A stretch of 34,227 nt of DNA from Phormidesmis priestleyi BC1401 (lineage in GTDB: Bacteria > Cyanobacteriota > Cyanobacteriia > Leptolyngbyales > Leptolyngbyaceae): assembly GCF_001650195.1 (NCBI RefSeq), contig NZ_LXYR01000050.1, positions 1-34,227 of the forward strand, written 5' to 3'. Position 1 is the first letter of the stretch. Each line of letters begins with the position of its first letter. Below the pieces are notes generated by a model. It saw only the letters and a list, made by a program, of their open reading frames with translations. It was not told the origin of the DNA and searched no databases. A program made the translations under genes and the position numbers. Of this stretch, positions 14,952 through 25,833 are shown piece after piece.

Positions 14952-17900
14952 TGCACCACCTCTCATCAGTTAAATTTGGACTCAGTTTAATTACCTCTAC
15001 CTTTGGGATGATCGCGATCGGCGCAGTCAGCCAAGCCGCGGAGTTACCGTTTGCGCCTGAGCCACTCAAGTTGGCTACGCCTGAAGCGCTAACGACGATT
15101 AGCACCCGCAACTCCGCAGAAACCACTCCCCAACTCGCCCCGATTCCTAGTTCTTTAGGACTCGCGGCACCTCTCAATCTAACTTCAGTTAAGTCCAAAC
15201 CTGCTCAAACTGCCCAAGTTCCAGAGCCGACGCAGCGAGAGCAAACGCCGAGTCCGCGAGATGTCTCGCCGATTTCGCCTCCCGCATCTCCGCAAGACCC
15301 GGCTTCGACCCCGACTCCATCGCGGGGTGCGCCTGTCACCAATTCGACGACAAAAGCGGCGATCGTGCGTGTCGAAATCGTGCCCTCCTCGGTGTCTCGC
15401 ATTCCGGCAGATGGACGCTCAACGGTCACGCTGTCTGGACAGATTGTGGATGAAGGCGGCGCTCCGATCAGCGCAGATGTGACGGTGACGTTGACCAGCA
15501 GTGCCGGGAAATTTATTGGTGCAGATGCTGACACCGATCGAGCCGGATTTCAAGTCATTGCTCGACAGGGGCGGTTTTCAGTTGAGTTGCAGTCTACGCT
15601 AGAGCCGAAGAAGGTGCGCGTTCGGGCGGCGATCGACGAGCCGAAAAAAGATTTGAAGCTGACGGAGCCTCCTTTTGCGTATCCCACAACGCTGCCAGGA
15701 CAGATCGACTCAAATAACCTGGAGGCATACACCGACGTTGAATTCATCACAAATTTGCGTCCGTCTTTGGTGTCGGGTGCGATTAACATTCGTATCGGCG
15801 CAGGTGGAACTGACTTCTACACGCGATATCGAGACTTCTTGCCCGAAGGCGTAAGTGGCGGTCGATTTGATGTTAGCACCGCCATTTTTGCGACGGGCAA
15901 AGTGGGCAACTGGCTGTTGACGGGAGCGTTTAACAATCAACGTCCGCTCAACGAGACCTGTGACGGCAAGACTCGACTCTTTCGAGATCTTCAGTTCTGT
16001 GAACAAAACTATCCGACCTATGGCGATAGCTCGACCACTGATTATCTAACGCCCTCGATCGACAGTGTTTATCTCAAACTTGAGCAGACCTCGCCCTCTG
16101 GCGGACAAAATTATGCGATGTGGGGCGACTATCGCACCGAGGAGTTTGCCACCGCATCGCAATATTTCACCGCGACGACTCGCCAATTGCACGGCTTTAA
16201 AGCCAACTATAACTTCGGCAATCTGCAAGCCACGGCAGCTTACGGCAATAATCTCGATGGATTTCAGCGAGACACGATCGCCGCAAATGGCACGAGTGGC
16301 TATTACTTCTTGTCGCGGCGGTTGGTGATTGGCGGCAGTGAAAACGTGTTTATTGAAACAGAGGAAATCAACCGTCCCGGCAGTGTCGTTGAGCGGGTGC
16401 CACTCTATCGCATTCAGGATTATGACATTGACTACGATCGCGGCACCCTGATTTTCCGCCGTCCGATTCAGGCAACCGAGTTTGACTTGTTTGGTCGAGT
16501 GCTGGTTCGGCGCATCGTCGTCACCTATGAATATGATGGCATCGGCACGGGCGGCACCAATCTCTACGCGGGGCGACTGCGATATAACTTCTCTCGCGAA
16601 GCCAACCGAGAAAGCTGGGCAGGGTTGAGCTATCTGCGAGAAGACCGGGGCAGCCAAGACTTTGAGTTGTTTGGAGCCGATGCGCTGTTCTCGTTTGGCA
16701 AAGATGGGCAGATTGTGGCGGAATATGCGCGATCGAACAATGCCAATCCGTTCTCAAATCAGGTGTCGGGTTCTGCCTATCGCATTGAGGCAAAAACAAC
16801 GCTGACTCCGGGCTTGCTGACACGGGCATACTATCGGTCCACGGATGAGAATTTCTCCAACAACGCCACGTTTAGCTTTACGCCGGGGCAAACCCGCTAT
16901 GGGGCAAACGTCGCAGCAAAACTGGGAGAAAACACTCAGGTTCGGGCGCAGGTCGATCGAGAAGTCAATTTTGGATTTGCTTCGACTGCCACGATCGGGT
17001 TAGTTAATTTATTCGACTTGAGCAGCAACATTTTCTGCACGACTCCCGGTTTGTCACGGTGCGGACAGGAACCCCTGCGGACGGGTCGAGTTGATAACAG
17101 CTTGACCACTATCAGCGCCGGAGTTGAGCAGAAATTTGGCATCGTCACCGCCAGCTTAGATTGGGTCAACCGCAGTCGCGAAGATCGAGCTACCAACAAC
17201 CTAAACGACGACAGCAACCAACTGGTTTCGCGGCTGTCGGTGCCGTTTAGCGATCGTCTCACCTTTCGCGCCCAAAACGAACTCAACTTGGGCACTAACG
17301 ATTCGCTGTATCCCGATCGCACCACACTGGGTCTGGACTGGAAAGTCTATCCCGGTGTGACAATGCGACTGGCGCAGCAGTTTCTCTCTGGCGGACAGTT
17401 TTCTAACAACTCGATCACCAGTTTAGAAACCCTCGTCGATCAGCGTTTGAGCGACGATACCTCGCTCACGGGACGCTATGCCGTGCTGTCAGGGGTGAAT
17501 GGCGGTGTGACGGGGCAAGGGGCGATCGGGCTAAACCACCGCATCGTGTTGTCTCCCGGTTTGAGAATTAATCTGGGCTACGAGCGCATTTTTGGTGACA
17601 TCTTTGCCTACACGGGTGCAGGTCAGCAGTTTGCTCAACCTTACGCGGTCGGGCAAAGTTCTGCATCGCTGGGCGTAAACTCTGGCGATAGCTACAGTGT
17701 CGGCGTTGAATACACCGATAATCCTGACTTTAAGGCAAGTGGGCGATTTGAGCGACGCAATTCTGATTTAGGCAATAATACGGTCTGGTCAGCCGGAGCC
17801 GCCGGAAAGATTTCTCCCGCCATCACCGCACTGGTGCGCTTTCAGCAAGCCAACGCCTCTAACCAGTTGCTCACCGGGTTGGGTGACACCTCCAATATCA

Positions 17901-18574
17901 AAGTCGGCTTGGCATATCGCGATCCCAATAGCGATAAGTTCAATATGCTGTTCCGCTATGAATATCGGCAAAATCCTGGCGTGACTCCGACGACGCTGTT
18001 GTTTGGCAGCGGCACTGGCTCAAAGGTGCATCTCGCATCTGTCGAAGCGATTTATGCCCCCAACTTCCGATGGGAATTCTTTGGCAAATATGCTCTGCGA
18101 AGCACTCAATCCTATTTAGCGCGAGATTTACTCGGCACCAACTTCATCTCCTTGACCCAGCTACGCGCCACTTATCGACTTGGCTATAGCTGGGATGTGG
18201 GCGGCGAAGTGCGCTGGATTGGACAATCTCTGACAGGCTTTAACGAAGTCGGATTCTTGCTCGAAGCGGGCTATTATTTAACGCCCAACCTGAGAGTAGC
18301 CGCTGGATACAGCTTTGGAGACATCAACAACGATCGAGACTTTAACGGCAGTCGATCGCAAGGTGGCTTCTATGCAACCCTCTCCTTTAAGGTAAATGAA
18401 CTCTTTAATGGTTTTGGTTTGCAAAAAGTTGCGCCGCCTCAACAGCAAGAGTCACAGATTAAACCAGCGGTATCGACACGACCTGCAACGCAGTCACAAA
18501 TGCCTGGAATAGAATCCGCAGCAATGCTGCAACAAACGCCGACAGCAACCGTGGTTGTAGGAGAAGGACAATGA
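14951..18574 (+). CDS. exported protein with Ig-like domain and large predicted outer-membrane beta-barrel
   Basis: A 1207-aa protein. The signal peptide is in 1-30, with cleavage probably after VSQAA. Residues about 85-130 are a Pro/Thr-rich linker. Residues about 137-230 look like an invasin/Big-type Ig domain (VEIVPSSVSRIPADGRSTVTLSGQIVDEGG is the diagnostic stretch). From about 255 to 1165 there are many short alternating amphipathic strands rich in Tyr, Gly, Asn and Arg, separated by turns (for example YNFGNLQATAAYGNN and RVAAGYSFGDIN), as expected for a big outer-membrane barrel. The tail 1166-1207 is Gln/Pro/Thr-rich. I see no TonB box or plug domain, so a TonB-dependent receptor is not supported. 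It starts in the stop codon of the preceding gene and overlaps the next by 4 bases. It may be the anchor or export pore for its operon partners. Confidence 0.75.
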   Translation: MHHLSSVKFGLSLITSTFGMIAIGAVSQAAELPFAPEPLKLATPEALTTISTRNSAETTPQLAPIPSSLGLAAPLNLTSVKSKPAQTAQVPEPTQREQTPSPRDVSPISPPASPQDPASTPTPSRGAPVTNSTTKAAIVRVEIVPSSVSRIPADGRSTVTLSGQIVDEGGAPISADVTVTLTSSAGKFIGADADTDRAGFQVIARQGRFSVELQSTLEPKKVRVRAAIDEPKKDLKLTEPPFAYPTTLPGQIDSNNLEAYTDVEFITNLRPSLVSGAINIRIGAGGTDFYTRYRDFLPEGVSGGRFDVSTAIFATGKVGNWLLTGAFNNQRPLNETCDGKTRLFRDLQFCEQNYPTYGDSSTTDYLTPSIDSVYLKLEQTSPSGGQNYAMWGDYRTEEFATASQYFTATTRQLHGFKANYNFGNLQATAAYGNNLDGFQRDTIAANGTSGYYFLSRRLVIGGSENVFIETEEINRPGSVVERVPLYRIQDYDIDYDRGTLIFRRPIQATEFDLFGRVLVRRIVVTYEYDGIGTGGTNLYAGRLRYNFSREANRESWAGLSYLREDRGSQDFELFGADALFSFGKDGQIVAEYARSNNANPFSNQVSGSAYRIEAKTTLTPGLLTRAYYRSTDENFSNNATFSFTPGQTRYGANVAAKLGENTQVRAQVDREVNFGFASTATIGLVNLFDLSSNIFCTTPGLSRCGQEPLRTGRVDNSLTTISAGVEQKFGIVTASLDWVNRSREDRATNNLNDDSNQLVSRLSVPFSDRLTFRAQNELNLGTNDSLYPDRTTLGLDWKVYPGVTMRLAQQFLSGGQFSNNSITSLETLVDQRLSDDTSLTGRYAVLSGVNGGVTGQGAIGLNHRIVLSPGLRINLGYERIFGDIFAYTGAGQQFAQPYAVGQSSASLGVNSGDSYSVGVEYTDNPDFKASGRFERRNSDLGNNTVWSAGAAGKISPAITALVRFQQANASNQLLTGLGDTSNIKVGLAYRDPNSDKFNMLFRYEYRQNPGVTPTTLLFGSGTGSKVHLASVEAIYAPNFRWEFFGKYALRSTQSYLARDLLGTNFISLTQLRATYRLGYSWDVGGEVRWIGQSLTGFNEVGFLLEAGYYLTPNLRVAAGYSFGDINNDRDFNGSRSQGGFYATLSFKVNELFNGFGLQKVAPPQQQESQIKPAVSTRPATQSQMPGIESAAMLQQTPTATVVVGEGQ

Positions 18575-20688
18575 TCAGCAATCGAAGAAAAGAGAAACGG
18601 GTGAAGGGCGAAGAAAGACTCCTTGCATTGCTGCTGTTAACGCTGGTTGGTTGGTTGCCGACAGCCCCGCTTTTAGCTCAAGGGGTGACTCCAGCGCGGT
18701 TACGAATTGTTGTTAATAGCGATCGAGATAGCGTTCAGGCAGACGGTGCGCTGACGTTGAGAGAAGCGATCGAGCTAGTCAACGGCACCTTGTCGGTCGA
18801 TCGTCTCAGCGAGGCGGAAAAACCTCAAGTCTCGATCGCAACGGGGGCAACTTCAGAAATCGCCTTTCAGCTTTCGGCGGGACAAACGGTGATTCGAGTC
18901 TCTCAACGGCTGCCTAATATAACCGCTCCGGTGCTGATTGATGGCACGACGCAGACGGGATATGCTGCTAACACTCGCGCGATCGCTGAACTTCCGCTGG
19001 TTGCCCCGATCGTCGAACTCACTGCCACTCCAGGCGCATTTGTTTCGCGGGGGTTGTCGATCGTGTCTGATAATGTCACGATTCGCGGCTTAAGCATTTA
19101 TGGCTTTACCGACGATCACGACGACACGGAACGAACGCCTCCGGCAGACATCTTTATCGCTCATCGCCTGCCGCCTCCCGATGTCAGCAAGCAAAAAGTT
19201 CCGGCAAATTTTGCGCCCTTCTACAGCGATGACATTCCGCCTAAAAACGTTCTGATCGAGAACAACTGGCTAGGAATTCGCCCGGATCAAAGCGTTCCAC
19301 CCACGACTTCAGCCTTTGGCGTGTCGGTGTTTAACAGCACAGGCACCACCGTTCGACGGAACTGGATCGCCAATCATGACGGGAGTGCCGTGATTACGTC
19401 AGTTCGGGCAGACAACTTAGTCGTCACCGAAAACGCGATCGTCGGCAACGGCATCGCGGGAATGCCTGACGCAATTCGGCTTGAGGGCGCCATCGATCAC
19501 GCTCAAATCACCGGAAATCTGATTTGCGGCAACGATGGCGCAGGAGTTTATCTGTTTAAGCCTCAGGGCGCGGCTCAGATTCGCGATAACCAGATTACTT
19601 ATAACGGTCGGCGCTATCGTCGAGCCGCTGTTTACTTAATGGGAAATGACCATCAGGTGACGGGCAACACGATCGCTCACCAAACCGGACCGGGCGTAGT
19701 CGTCGCGTCTTTCCCGCGCAGCAGTCGCAACCTCATTGAGAGCAATCGGTTCTCCACTCTCGAAGGACTCAGCATCGATTTGGTGACTCAAGATAATGTC
19801 AGCGTCCACGACTATCAGCGCGGCGATGGCATCAATCCTAAACGCAACTCACCCAACCGTCGCAAAGACACGGGCAACGCTGCCATCAACGCTCCAGAAT
19901 TCACTGCGAGAGAATTCGTTCTATCGGGCGCTCTGGCGCAAGTGACCGGAAAAGCTGATCCTGGATCACAGGTTCAGATCTATCGCGTTGAGGAAGGAAA
20001 CTCGCCTTATGGTCCCTTGGGTGAACCCCTCGGATTAACTCCAGCCAATAGTCAGGGACAGTTCACCCTTACGGTAAGTGCCTTTAAGCCAGGAGACCAA
20101 GTATCGGCGATCGCGACCGATCCGAAGTATGGCACCTCAGAGCCTGCGCTCAACGCTCTAATCAGAACGGCAGATTCGGCACTCGCGATTCCTACATCGC
20201 CCTCTATTGAGGTGCCACGCTGTACAACTCCGCCCATCGCCGAAAAACCTCCGATCCCGGCGATTCCGCAGACGACTCCGATCGTGCTTAAAGTCCCTAA
20301 AAACGTTCACTTCGCACTGGATAAAGATTTCATTAGCTCGACCAGTGCCAAAGTGCTCGATCGGATTGCTCAAGTCCTCTTAGAAAACCCCAGCATTATT
20401 GTGGAACTTCAAGGACACACCGACCCTCGCGCCAGTGATGCCTACAACCTAGATTTAGGCAGGCGACGCGCGATCTCAACGCGAAATTACCTGATTCGTA
20501 AAGGCATCGACCCAGCGCGAATGACGATTCGATCGTTTGGAGAACAGAAGCGCATTTCTGATGGAGACACCCGCTTAGATTTTGCCCGCGATCGGCGCGT
20601 CGAACTAATCTATAAAGATGCCAGAAACATTGAAGTCATCGTTCAGGAAGAAGACCTGCAACTAGAACCCGCAGGAGGTGTGAGATAG
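18571..20688 (+). CDS. right-handed beta-helix protein with C-terminal OmpA peptidoglycan-binding domain
   Basis: A 705-aa protein. A signal peptide follows a basic N-terminus (LLALLLLTLVGWLPTAP, cleavage near LLAQG). A CSLREA-like segment (ALTLREAIELVNG) opens a right-handed beta-helix at about 95-420, with repeated short strands such as NVLIENNWLGI and QITGNLICGNDGAGVYLF. An Ig-like domain spans about 440-535. After a Pro-rich linker comes an OmpA domain (about 575-685) with GHTDPRASDAYNLDLGRRRA and DRRVEL, the residues that bind diaminopimelate in peptidoglycan. It is therefore probably periplasmic, tethered to the cell wall. The ATGA overlap (4 bases) with the barrel gene and the TAGTG overlap (1 base) with the next gene indicate coupled translation. 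Beta-helix plus OmpA in one chain is an unusual combination. Confidence 0.82.
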   Translation: MISNRRKEKRVKGEERLLALLLLTLVGWLPTAPLLAQGVTPARLRIVVNSDRDSVQADGALTLREAIELVNGTLSVDRLSEAEKPQVSIATGATSEIAFQLSAGQTVIRVSQRLPNITAPVLIDGTTQTGYAANTRAIAELPLVAPIVELTATPGAFVSRGLSIVSDNVTIRGLSIYGFTDDHDDTERTPPADIFIAHRLPPPDVSKQKVPANFAPFYSDDIPPKNVLIENNWLGIRPDQSVPPTTSAFGVSVFNSTGTTVRRNWIANHDGSAVITSVRADNLVVTENAIVGNGIAGMPDAIRLEGAIDHAQITGNLICGNDGAGVYLFKPQGAAQIRDNQITYNGRRYRRAAVYLMGNDHQVTGNTIAHQTGPGVVVASFPRSSRNLIESNRFSTLEGLSIDLVTQDNVSVHDYQRGDGINPKRNSPNRRKDTGNAAINAPEFTAREFVLSGALAQVTGKADPGSQVQIYRVEEGNSPYGPLGEPLGLTPANSQGQFTLTVSAFKPGDQVSAIATDPKYGTSEPALNALIRTADSALAIPTSPSIEVPRCTTPPIAEKPPIPAIPQTTPIVLKVPKNVHFALDKDFISSTSAKVLDRIAQVLLENPSIIVELQGHTDPRASDAYNLDLGRRRAISTRNYLIRKGIDPARMTIRSFGEQKRISDGDTRLDFARDRRVELIYKDARNIEVIVQEEDLQLEPAGGVR

Positions 20689-23600
20689 TGCGAACATTTG
20701 TTTCGATGAATTCAGCTAGCCGTTTTTCTAAGTTTTGGTGCTTATTGGCTGGCAGCACCTTGGCAGTCTTACTGTGCCCCTCCAATCCAGTTAAAGCTCA
20801 AACCGTTCTCCCATCGGTTCCAGGACTCAACTTTCAAACCAGTGGACCTTCTCGCAGCGCGGGGGTCGGCGACTGGTATACCACCAACGAGGCGGGCAAA
20901 ACTGGGGGATATCAACGCCATCGGTTCTTCGTTAACATTACACAGGCTGACATCACCGCTGCGGGTGGCAGCCTCACCATCTCGATCATTGATGCCGGAA
21001 GCGGTGGACCTCGCGATGAGGTAGACGGCAACCCGATCGGAACCGGGGGGGCTAACCCCGACCCAACACGCTTTCAGCTTCTCGGTCCAACCGGAGCAGT
21101 AATCAGCACTCAGATCCCTCCCAATGGCACTCCTACCTCTCCCTCAAATATTAGCTTTCCACCCATCACCGTTCCTGGGGTTTACACCATCACCAGCGAG
21201 ACGGGTGCAGATCCGATTTTAGGGATTGCGACCACCAATCTCAACAACGACGATAACGGCTTTCAAATCTCAATCCCAGGGGTCACTAACCTGCTGATCG
21301 GGCAGCTTCTGAGCACCTTTCAGCAAAATACAGGTGGAGCCATCACGGTTCCGTTTTACGCATTTGTTCCTCCAGGCACCACAAACCTGTTTTTTCGCAA
21401 CTTTGATCTAGACGACGGTGGAACAGTGTCTTATACCAGCCCAACGGGAGTGGTCACGGCTGGAACTGGCTCAGGTAATGCAGTTTGGAATAATGGCGGC
21501 GATCTCAACAACGGCGGCGATAGCGTCCCGGTAGCGGGTCTTGAAAATTCAGGCATCTGGACGGTAACGCTGAGTAACTACACCTCAAACAACCAAACGC
21601 TGCTGCAAGCCAACCTCGGCACAACGCCAGGAACTCCAATTCCCTTATTCGATAGGCGACCTACTAGAGCCGGAAACTTCACGATTACCCCTGATACGAC
21701 GCGTGCAACCTCGATCGGAACTGCGGTTGATCATCCGTTTACCGTCACGAATAACTTCTTTACCTCCGATCTGGTCAACTTGACTCTAGCGGGTACCAAT
21801 GGCAATTACACGGCGGTCTTACTTAACTCAGCCGGAAATCCGCTTCCTGACACCGATGGCAATGGGGTGCCAGACACCGGAACTCTTGCACCGGGGCAGA
21901 CGGGCAGCTTTATTCTGCGGGTGACTCCCAACCCAGGCGCACCGCCTCAAGATGTCACACAGATTAACGCGACTTCGTTTCTAGATACTCGCATTCGGCA
22001 ACAGTCTAATTCTCCAGCACCGACTCCGCAGGTTGTCACCAAAACGACGACTATCACCGCAGGATCGGGCACGATCGGCGATCTCGTTTTCAACGATCCC
22101 AACGGCAATGGCATTCAAGATCCGGGTGATACCGGAGTTGCAGGAGTGACTCTAACCCTATCGGGGACGGATACCAACAACAATCCGGTTAACCAAACGA
22201 TCGTCACCAATGCTGCCGGAAATTATCAATTCACTACTCTTAATCCAGGAACCTACACTGTCACAGCAACGCCGCCACCGGGCTTTATTGCCACGAATCC
22301 CAATCCGCGAACGGTGACGCTCGCCGCAGGGCAGAGCATTCTCACGGCAGATTTTGGGATTCGGCAGCGTCCAGGCACGATTGGGGATCTGGTCTTCAAT
22401 GATCTCAACGGTAATGGCACTCAAGATCCCGGAGAGACCGGAATCGCTGGAGCCACCGTCACCCTGAGAGACTCAGCCGGAACCGTCTTAGGAACCCTTG
22501 TTACTGATGCCAACGGCAACTATCAGTTCACTAATGTGCCACCGGGGAATAATTACACGGTCACGGTCACGCCTCCCGCTGGGTTCTCAAATACGACCCC
22601 CCTGGTGCAGACGATCGCGACCCTAAATCCCGGTCAAGATGTGCCGACGGCTGACTTTGGGTTCAGGCAACTTCCCGGTACGATCGGAGATTTTGTCTTT
22701 AATGATGTCAACAACAACGGCGTTCAAGATCCCGGCGAAACGACCGGAATTAGTGGAGTCACGCTGACTCTCCGAAACCAGGCAGGAACTGTAGTCGCAA
22801 CCACAACTACGAACGCAAGCGGAAACTACCAGTTCCCCAATGTTACTCCTGGCAATTACACCGTCACCGCCACGCCTCCACCTGGCTCTAGAGTCACCAC
22901 GCCTACGCCCATCTCAGTCACTCTCGGTTCTGGTCAAGCCATTAACACAGCAGACTTTGGGCTTTTTGTCCAAACAGGCACATTGGGCGATCGTGTCTTT
23001 AACGACTTTGACAACAACGGCATTCAAAACGGCACAGAACCCGGTCTAGCAGGAGTCACGGTCAATCTGACAGGTACGGATATTAACGGCAATGCTGTTA
23101 CCCGGACTACGACCACTAGTGCGACGGGAACTTACAGCTTTACGGGTCTGCCCGCGTCAAATGCTGTCGGCTACACGGTCACGATTATCCCCCCGGCTGG
23201 CTTCACGCCGACGACTCCGACAGGCACACCGAGTTTAAGTCAAACGGTAGTGTTTCCGGCAGGTGCCAATATTGACACCGTAGACTTTGGAGTCAGACAA
23301 CCTCCAGTTACGATCAGCAACCTAGTCTTCCGAGATGATGTCGGTGACGGCAATCCAGCCGGAAAACCAGGCTTTCCAAACGTACCCGTTTCGCTCCGCG
23401 ATCCAGCCGGAAATATCGTCGCGACGACGACCACGAATGCAGCAGGTAACTTCACCTTTGCCAACCTGCCGCCCGGAATTGCCTATACCGTAGTGGTAAC
23501 CCCTCCAGCCGGGTTTACAACCACCACTTCTAACCCACAAGGAATTCCGCCAGGACAAGCGCCCCCACCAGGAACAATAAACCCGATCGGGCTGCAAACA

Positions 23601-24386
23601 GCACCGGGCACGATCGGAAGACTCGTCTTTAATGACCTCAACGGCAATGGCGTTCCTGACCCCGGTGAACCTGGAATTGGGGGAGCGATCGTCACGTTGA
23701 GAAACGCCGCCGGGGTTGTCATCGGAACGACTACCACCGATGCCAACGGTAGCTACAGCTTCGTGAATGTGCCACCTGGAAACTACACAGTGACGGTCAC
23801 GCCGTTAGGAGGTGCCAACGCCACTACGCCAATCACGCTTCCAGTGACGCTAGGCGCAAGGCAATCGGTCTTGACTGCTAACTTTGGCTTTACGATCGGC
23901 GGTCAAGGGCTGCGTTTGGTGAAGCGAATTACCAACGTGACTCGCAACGGTGCATCTATTCCTGGAATTGACTTTAATGCCGTTCAAGATGACCCCTCAA
24001 CGCTGAACGATAACGCCCCCGGATGGGCACAAATTCCGCTTCGAGGGCAAATTAGAGTCACGGGAGGTCAAATTCGCACCGGAGACGAAGTGACCTACAC
24101 GGTCTACTTCCTATCGGATGGGGCAACCCCCGCGTTTGGCACTAACCTTTGTGACCAAATTCCGACGGGCACTGGCTTGGTCGCCAACACCGCGCAGATT
24201 CAGCGGAACAACACCGCCCCAACATTAGGAGGCACTTCGTTCTCGCCGTTAGCTCCCCTCCCTGCCGGAAACGCCTGCCAAAATCAGACCAATCCCACCG
24301 GTTCTGTGATTTTTGGGCTGGGCGACCTTCCCAACACCGCAGGCAACAACTTTGGTTTTGTGCGCTTCCGCGTCAGAATCAATTGA
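20688..24386 (+). CDS. large secreted protein with six SdrD B-like repeats
   Basis: A 1232-aa protein with a GTG start overlapping the previous stop (TAGTG). A signal peptide ([22 protein letters not shown], cleavage before QTVLP) is followed by an N-terminal region (about 38-450) with beta-rich, unassigned domains and an EF-like loop [11 protein letters not shown]. Six SdrD B-like domains begin near residues 461, 563, 664, 764, 874 and 974, most opening [10 protein letters not shown] and containing NGNG-DPGE calcium-loop-like motifs and [11 protein letters not shown]. Residues about 1080-1232 form a DUF11-like end domain with one Cys pair. There is no sortase or type-IX signal; in this Gram-negative setting attachment is more likely through the barrel and OmpA-domain partners of the operon. 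It could be a long adhesin stalk. The stop codon lies 22 bases before the pseudouridine synthase gene. Confidence 0.82.
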   Translation: MRTFVSMNSASRFSKFWCLLAGSTLAVLLCPSNPVKAQTVLPSVPGLNFQTSGPSRSAGVGDWYTTNEAGKTGGYQRHRFFVNITQADITAAGGSLTISIIDAGSGGPRDEVDGNPIGTGGANPDPTRFQLLGPTGAVISTQIPPNGTPTSPSNISFPPITVPGVYTITSETGADPILGIATTNLNNDDNGFQISIPGVTNLLIGQLLSTFQQNTGGAITVPFYAFVPPGTTNLFFRNFDLDDGGTVSYTSPTGVVTAGTGSGNAVWNNGGDLNNGGDSVPVAGLENSGIWTVTLSNYTSNNQTLLQANLGTTPGTPIPLFDRRPTRAGNFTITPDTTRATSIGTAVDHPFTVTNNFFTSDLVNLTLAGTNGNYTAVLLNSAGNPLPDTDGNGVPDTGTLAPGQTGSFILRVTPNPGAPPQDVTQINATSFLDTRIRQQSNSPAPTPQVVTKTTTITAGSGTIGDLVFNDPNGNGIQDPGDTGVAGVTLTLSGTDTNNNPVNQTIVTNAAGNYQFTTLNPGTYTVTATPPPGFIATNPNPRTVTLAAGQSILTADFGIRQRPGTIGDLVFNDLNGNGTQDPGETGIAGATVTLRDSAGTVLGTLVTDANGNYQFTNVPPGNNYTVTVTPPAGFSNTTPLVQTIATLNPGQDVPTADFGFRQLPGTIGDFVFNDVNNNGVQDPGETTGISGVTLTLRNQAGTVVATTTTNASGNYQFPNVTPGNYTVTATPPPGSRVTTPTPISVTLGSGQAINTADFGLFVQTGTLGDRVFNDFDNNGIQNGTEPGLAGVTVNLTGTDINGNAVTRTTTTSATGTYSFTGLPASNAVGYTVTIIPPAGFTPTTPTGTPSLSQTVVFPAGANIDTVDFGVRQPPVTISNLVFRDDVGDGNPAGKPGFPNVPVSLRDPAGNIVATTTTNAAGNFTFANLPPGIAYTVVVTPPAGFTTTTSNPQGIPPGQAPPPGTINPIGLQTAPGTIGRLVFNDLNGNGVPDPGEPGIGGAIVTLRNAAGVVIGTTTTDANGSYSFVNVPPGNYTVTVTPLGGANATTPITLPVTLGARQSVLTANFGFTIGGQGLRLVKRITNVTRNGASIPGIDFNAVQDDPSTLNDNAPGWAQIPLRGQIRVTGGQIRTGDEVTYTVYFLSDGATPAFGTNLCDQIPTGTGLVANTAQIQRNNTAPTLGGTSFSPLAPLPAGNACQNQTNPTGSVIFGLGDLPNTAGNNFGFVRFRVRIN
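22068..23892 (+). repeat. six tandem SdrD B-like repeat units in coding DNA
   Basis: Unit starts are at 22068, 22374, 22677, 22977, 23307 and 23607, with spacing of 300-330 bp. Units 1, 2, 3 and 6 are closest ([10 protein letters not shown]-type opening); unit 4 is shortened in its calcium-like loop and unit 5 ([11 protein letters not shown]) is the most diverged. Confidence 0.85.
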
Positions 24387-24408
24387 AGACTGTTGCCGCC
24401 ACGGATCT

Positions 24409-25017
24409 ATGCCCCATCGCTATCTGCTGTTCTATAAACCCTTTGACGTTCTCAGCCAGTTTACTGATAACAGTCAGCCGCCGCGATCGACGTTAAAAGA
24501 CTATGTGCCCGTCCGATCGGTTTATCCGGTAGGTCGGTTAGATCACGATAGCGAGGGGCTGATGATGCTAACCGATCATGGAGCGCTACAGCATCGGCTC
24601 AGTGACCCAAAGTTTCAGCATCCTCGCACTTATTGGGTTCAAGTTGAGCACGTTCCTAGCGAGGCAGATTTAGAACCACTGCGTCGAGGCATTCAGATTC
24701 AGGGTTATCACACGCGTCCTGCTCACGTCGCGCTATTGGATCAGGAACCTGATTTGCCGCCGCGTGATCCGCCGATTCGTGTTCGCAAAAATATCCCGAC
24801 GTGTTGGTTAGAAATCACGCTGACCGAAGGACACAACCGCCAAATTAGACGCATGACGGCAGCGATCGGGTTTCCGACATTAAGACTCGTGAGGGTGGCG
24901 ATTTCTCACCTGCGCTTAGAAGGGCTTCAGCCTGGTCAGTGGCGAGATTTGACTGCTGTAGAGTTAGCGCCTTTGTTAGGTGAGATGCGATCGTCAAATC
25001 CTCGAATTTCGAGTTGA
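24409..25017 (+). CDS. rluE: RluE-type pseudouridine synthase
   Basis: A 202-aa protein of the RsuA/RluB/E/F pseudouridine synthase family, which isomerises uridine in rRNA. It starts directly with [14 protein letters not shown] and has no N-terminal S4 domain, as in RluE, which modifies 23S rRNA (E. coli U2457). The catalytic Asp is D45 in [24 protein letters not shown] and the final [21 protein letters not shown] are family landmarks. The ATG at 24409 is chosen because homology begins there; the open frame extends back into the preceding gene. It lies 22 bases after the surface operon and might be read through from it, though functionally unrelated. Confidence 0.87.
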   Translation: MPHRYLLFYKPFDVLSQFTDNSQPPRSTLKDYVPVRSVYPVGRLDHDSEGLMMLTDHGALQHRLSDPKFQHPRTYWVQVEHVPSEADLEPLRRGIQIQGYHTRPAHVALLDQEPDLPPRDPPIRVRKNIPTCWLEITLTEGHNRQIRRMTAAIGFPTLRLVRVAISHLRLEGLQPGQWRDLTAVELAPLLGEMRSSNPRISS

Positions 25018-25024
25018 AGGGATA

Positions 25025-25657
25025 TTAACGAAATTGGGTTCTGAGTTCTCGCAACATCTGGCTCGTGCCTTGGGCGATCGCTTGCTGCACGAGGCGCGGA
25101 ATCAGATCAATCAGGGATAAATCGGGAAAGGTGGGACTGGTCGAGGATTCCACATATCGATCGCCCTCTAGCAGATAAATCTTGAGCTTGTGATTGCGGT
25201 AGACCCAGATTTCGGGGACGCGCATGGCTTGATAAGCGCTAACGGCTGTAACGGAAGTCACGTCGGCTTCGATGGCGAGGTCGGGAGGTGGATAGTCGTC
25301 TAGATCTAGGTCAGTGCAGCCTTGAACCCGATCGGCGTTTTGAATATACAGACAGGTATCAGGCTCCACGCCAGCAATCTCAGGGCGCTTGAGAGTAGTA
25401 GAGCCAAAGTCTTCCCAGTTACGTTCGTGGATATCAAGGATGGCTTTGACAATATCGGAAATGATGCGGTGGGGGCGTTCGTGAATGGCAAGGGGCGACA
25501 TGATTTCTAGAGTGCCTCGGTAGTATGCGATGCGAGTGTTGCGCTTTTCGCCTAGCTCGATTAGCAGCGTCTCAAAGTCTGCCCACGATAGGTTACGAAT
25601 GCTGACTGTGCTTCCGGGAGTTAGCTCGATCGCGTTGATGGGAATGGTGAGAGTCAT
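25025..25657 (-). CDS. Uma2-family (DUF820) endonuclease-like protein
   Basis: A 210-aa protein of the Uma2 family, which has the restriction-endonuclease fold and is hugely expanded in cyanobacteria. The family landmarks are present: the N-terminal LSWADFETLL, RIAYYRGTLEIMSP, the acidic metal-site segments GVEPDTCLYI and PPDLAIEADVTS, and PEIWVYRN. Nuclease activity and biological role are unproven for the family. The gene converges with the pseudouridine synthase gene, only 7 bases between the stop codons, and is followed upstream by a 176-bp region without a gene. Confidence 0.87.
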   Translation of the reverse strand: MTLTIPINAIELTPGSTVSIRNLSWADFETLLIELGEKRNTRIAYYRGTLEIMSPLAIHERPHRIISDIVKAILDIHERNWEDFGSTTLKRPEIAGVEPDTCLYIQNADRVQGCTDLDLDDYPPPDLAIEADVTSVTAVSAYQAMRVPEIWVYRNHKLKIYLLEGDRYVESSTSPTFPDLSLIDLIPRLVQQAIAQGTSQMLRELRTQFR

Positions 25658-25833
25658 GATGTAAACCAGTTTTCTACTTAGATGTTTTGAAAATTGGCAA
25701 GTCGATTAGATAGCGGCTCATCAGTTAATATCTCATCCTAGAGAAAGATCGCACACTGGGTTGCTTCTCTTGCAGAGAGAGTCCTCATACCCCTGGAGCC
25801 AAGACTCATTCGATTTCTTTTTTTGATGTCCTA

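Noticed and set aside
14951-18574. TonB-dependent receptor
   Set aside because: No TonB box or plug domain is visible; an Ig-like domain and Pro-rich linker precede the strands.
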